32,746 bases of DNA from CAYJPA01 sp964371945 (GTDB taxonomy: Bacteria > Chloroflexota > Chloroflexia > Thermomicrobiales > UBA6265), in contig CAYJPA010000070.1 of assembly GCA_964371945.1 (NCBI GenBank), positions 1 to 32,746 of the forward strand. The letters are read 5' to 3'. The position numbers were made by a program, and so were the translations under genes. Positions 32,694 through 32,746 of the stretch are shown piece after piece. Below the pieces are notes generated by a model. It searched no databases, was not told the DNA's origin, and worked only from the letters and a program-made list of their open reading frames with translations. Every line of letters begins with the position of its first letter. Within the stretch, counting starts at the first letter, position 1.

Positions 32694-32746
32694 TGGTAGC
32701 GGGGGAGGGATTCGAACCCCCGGCCTTTGGGTTATGAGCCGAACGA
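32694..32746 (-). tRNA. tRNA-Met (CAT), 5' part outside the window
   Basis: The minus strand shows the loop CTCATAA (anticodon CAT), variable region, T arm with loop TTCGAAT between GGGGG and CCCTC, acceptor 3' strand CCCCGCT, discriminator A and encoded CCA (32696-32694). The D arm and acceptor 5' strand fall beyond the end. The anticodon stem TTCGG/CCCAA has one C-C mismatch, unusual for a working tRNA, so slight decay or a base error is possible. Whether it is elongator, initiator or a CAU-Ile tRNA cannot be decided without the 5' half. Confidence 0.8.

Noticed and set aside
32525..32737. Plus-strand frame ending in GEGFEPPAFGL
   Set aside because: It runs through the reductase end, the terminator and the antisense of tRNA-Met; it is a known artefact pattern.
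1..32746. CRISPR arrays, transposase or integrase genes, prophage or toxin-antitoxin genes
   Set aside because: No regular spaced repeats, no DDE or tyrosine recombinase motifs and no phage structural genes were found on either strand.

Overview
The window looks like chromosomal DNA of a high-GC soil or sediment bacterium, most plausibly a Chloroflexota of the Thermomicrobiales/Sphaerobacter type. This is an inference from gene content: luciferase-like (LLM) and F420-associated enzymes, many mandelate-racemase-type enolases, a DUF5671 membrane protein, acetamidase/formamidase and CCA-encoding tRNA genes. There is no rRNA or phylogenetic marker beyond PurH to fix it.

Layout. 0.6-5.5 kb: tRNA-Arg(TCT), an alpha/beta hydrolase, a convergent endonuclease/exonuclease/phosphatase protein and a large repeat-built membrane protein, closed by a second, decayed copy of the tRNA-Arg 3' half. 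5.6-11.5 kb: a secreted two-repeat protein, a decayed PLP decarboxylase, a coupled pair of carboxymuconolactone-decarboxylase/AhpD-type proteins and a decayed beta-propeller gene. 11.6-21.3 kb: mostly leftward catabolic genes. These are enolase-superfamily enzyme 1, a 3-hydroxyacyl-CoA dehydrogenase family protein, RidA, and a tight run of acetamidase, two LLM oxidoreductases and enolase-superfamily enzyme 2. Wrecks of a winged-helix protein, an MFS transporter and a third enolase lie among them. 21.4-24.4 kb: purH and an F420-associated DUF2342 metalloprotease-like protein. 24.7-32.7 kb: a tRNA-Met-like relic, then a leftward four-gene operon (ABC ATPase, ABC permease, histidine kinase, response regulator), a divergent MMPL exporter, two divergent dihydrofolate-reductase-family genes (one frameshifted) and a tRNA-Met that runs off the window end.

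How the genes may work together. The acetamidase-LLM-LLM-enolase run reads as a catabolic operon: C-H or C-S oxidation by flavin/F420 monooxygenases, amide hydrolysis and hydroxy-acid dehydration. RidA would clear reactive imine intermediates, and the CMD/AhpD pair may handle peroxides. The right-hand cassette looks like an envelope-stress or drug-efflux module whose sensor-regulator pair is translationally coupled to its ABC transporter.

Two features stand out. Both outer cassettes are bracketed by a tRNA gene and a same-orientation tRNA 3'-end relic, as expected of old tRNA-targeted insertions, although no integrase is visible. The window also carries five protein pseudogenes plus a truncated enolase relic, with many of the frameshifts in short G/C runs. 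I see no convincing wholly new molecular system. The best candidates for novelty are the six-repeat DUF5671 protein, the LLM enzyme with an apparent winged-helix tail, and the LLM/amidase/enolase operon.
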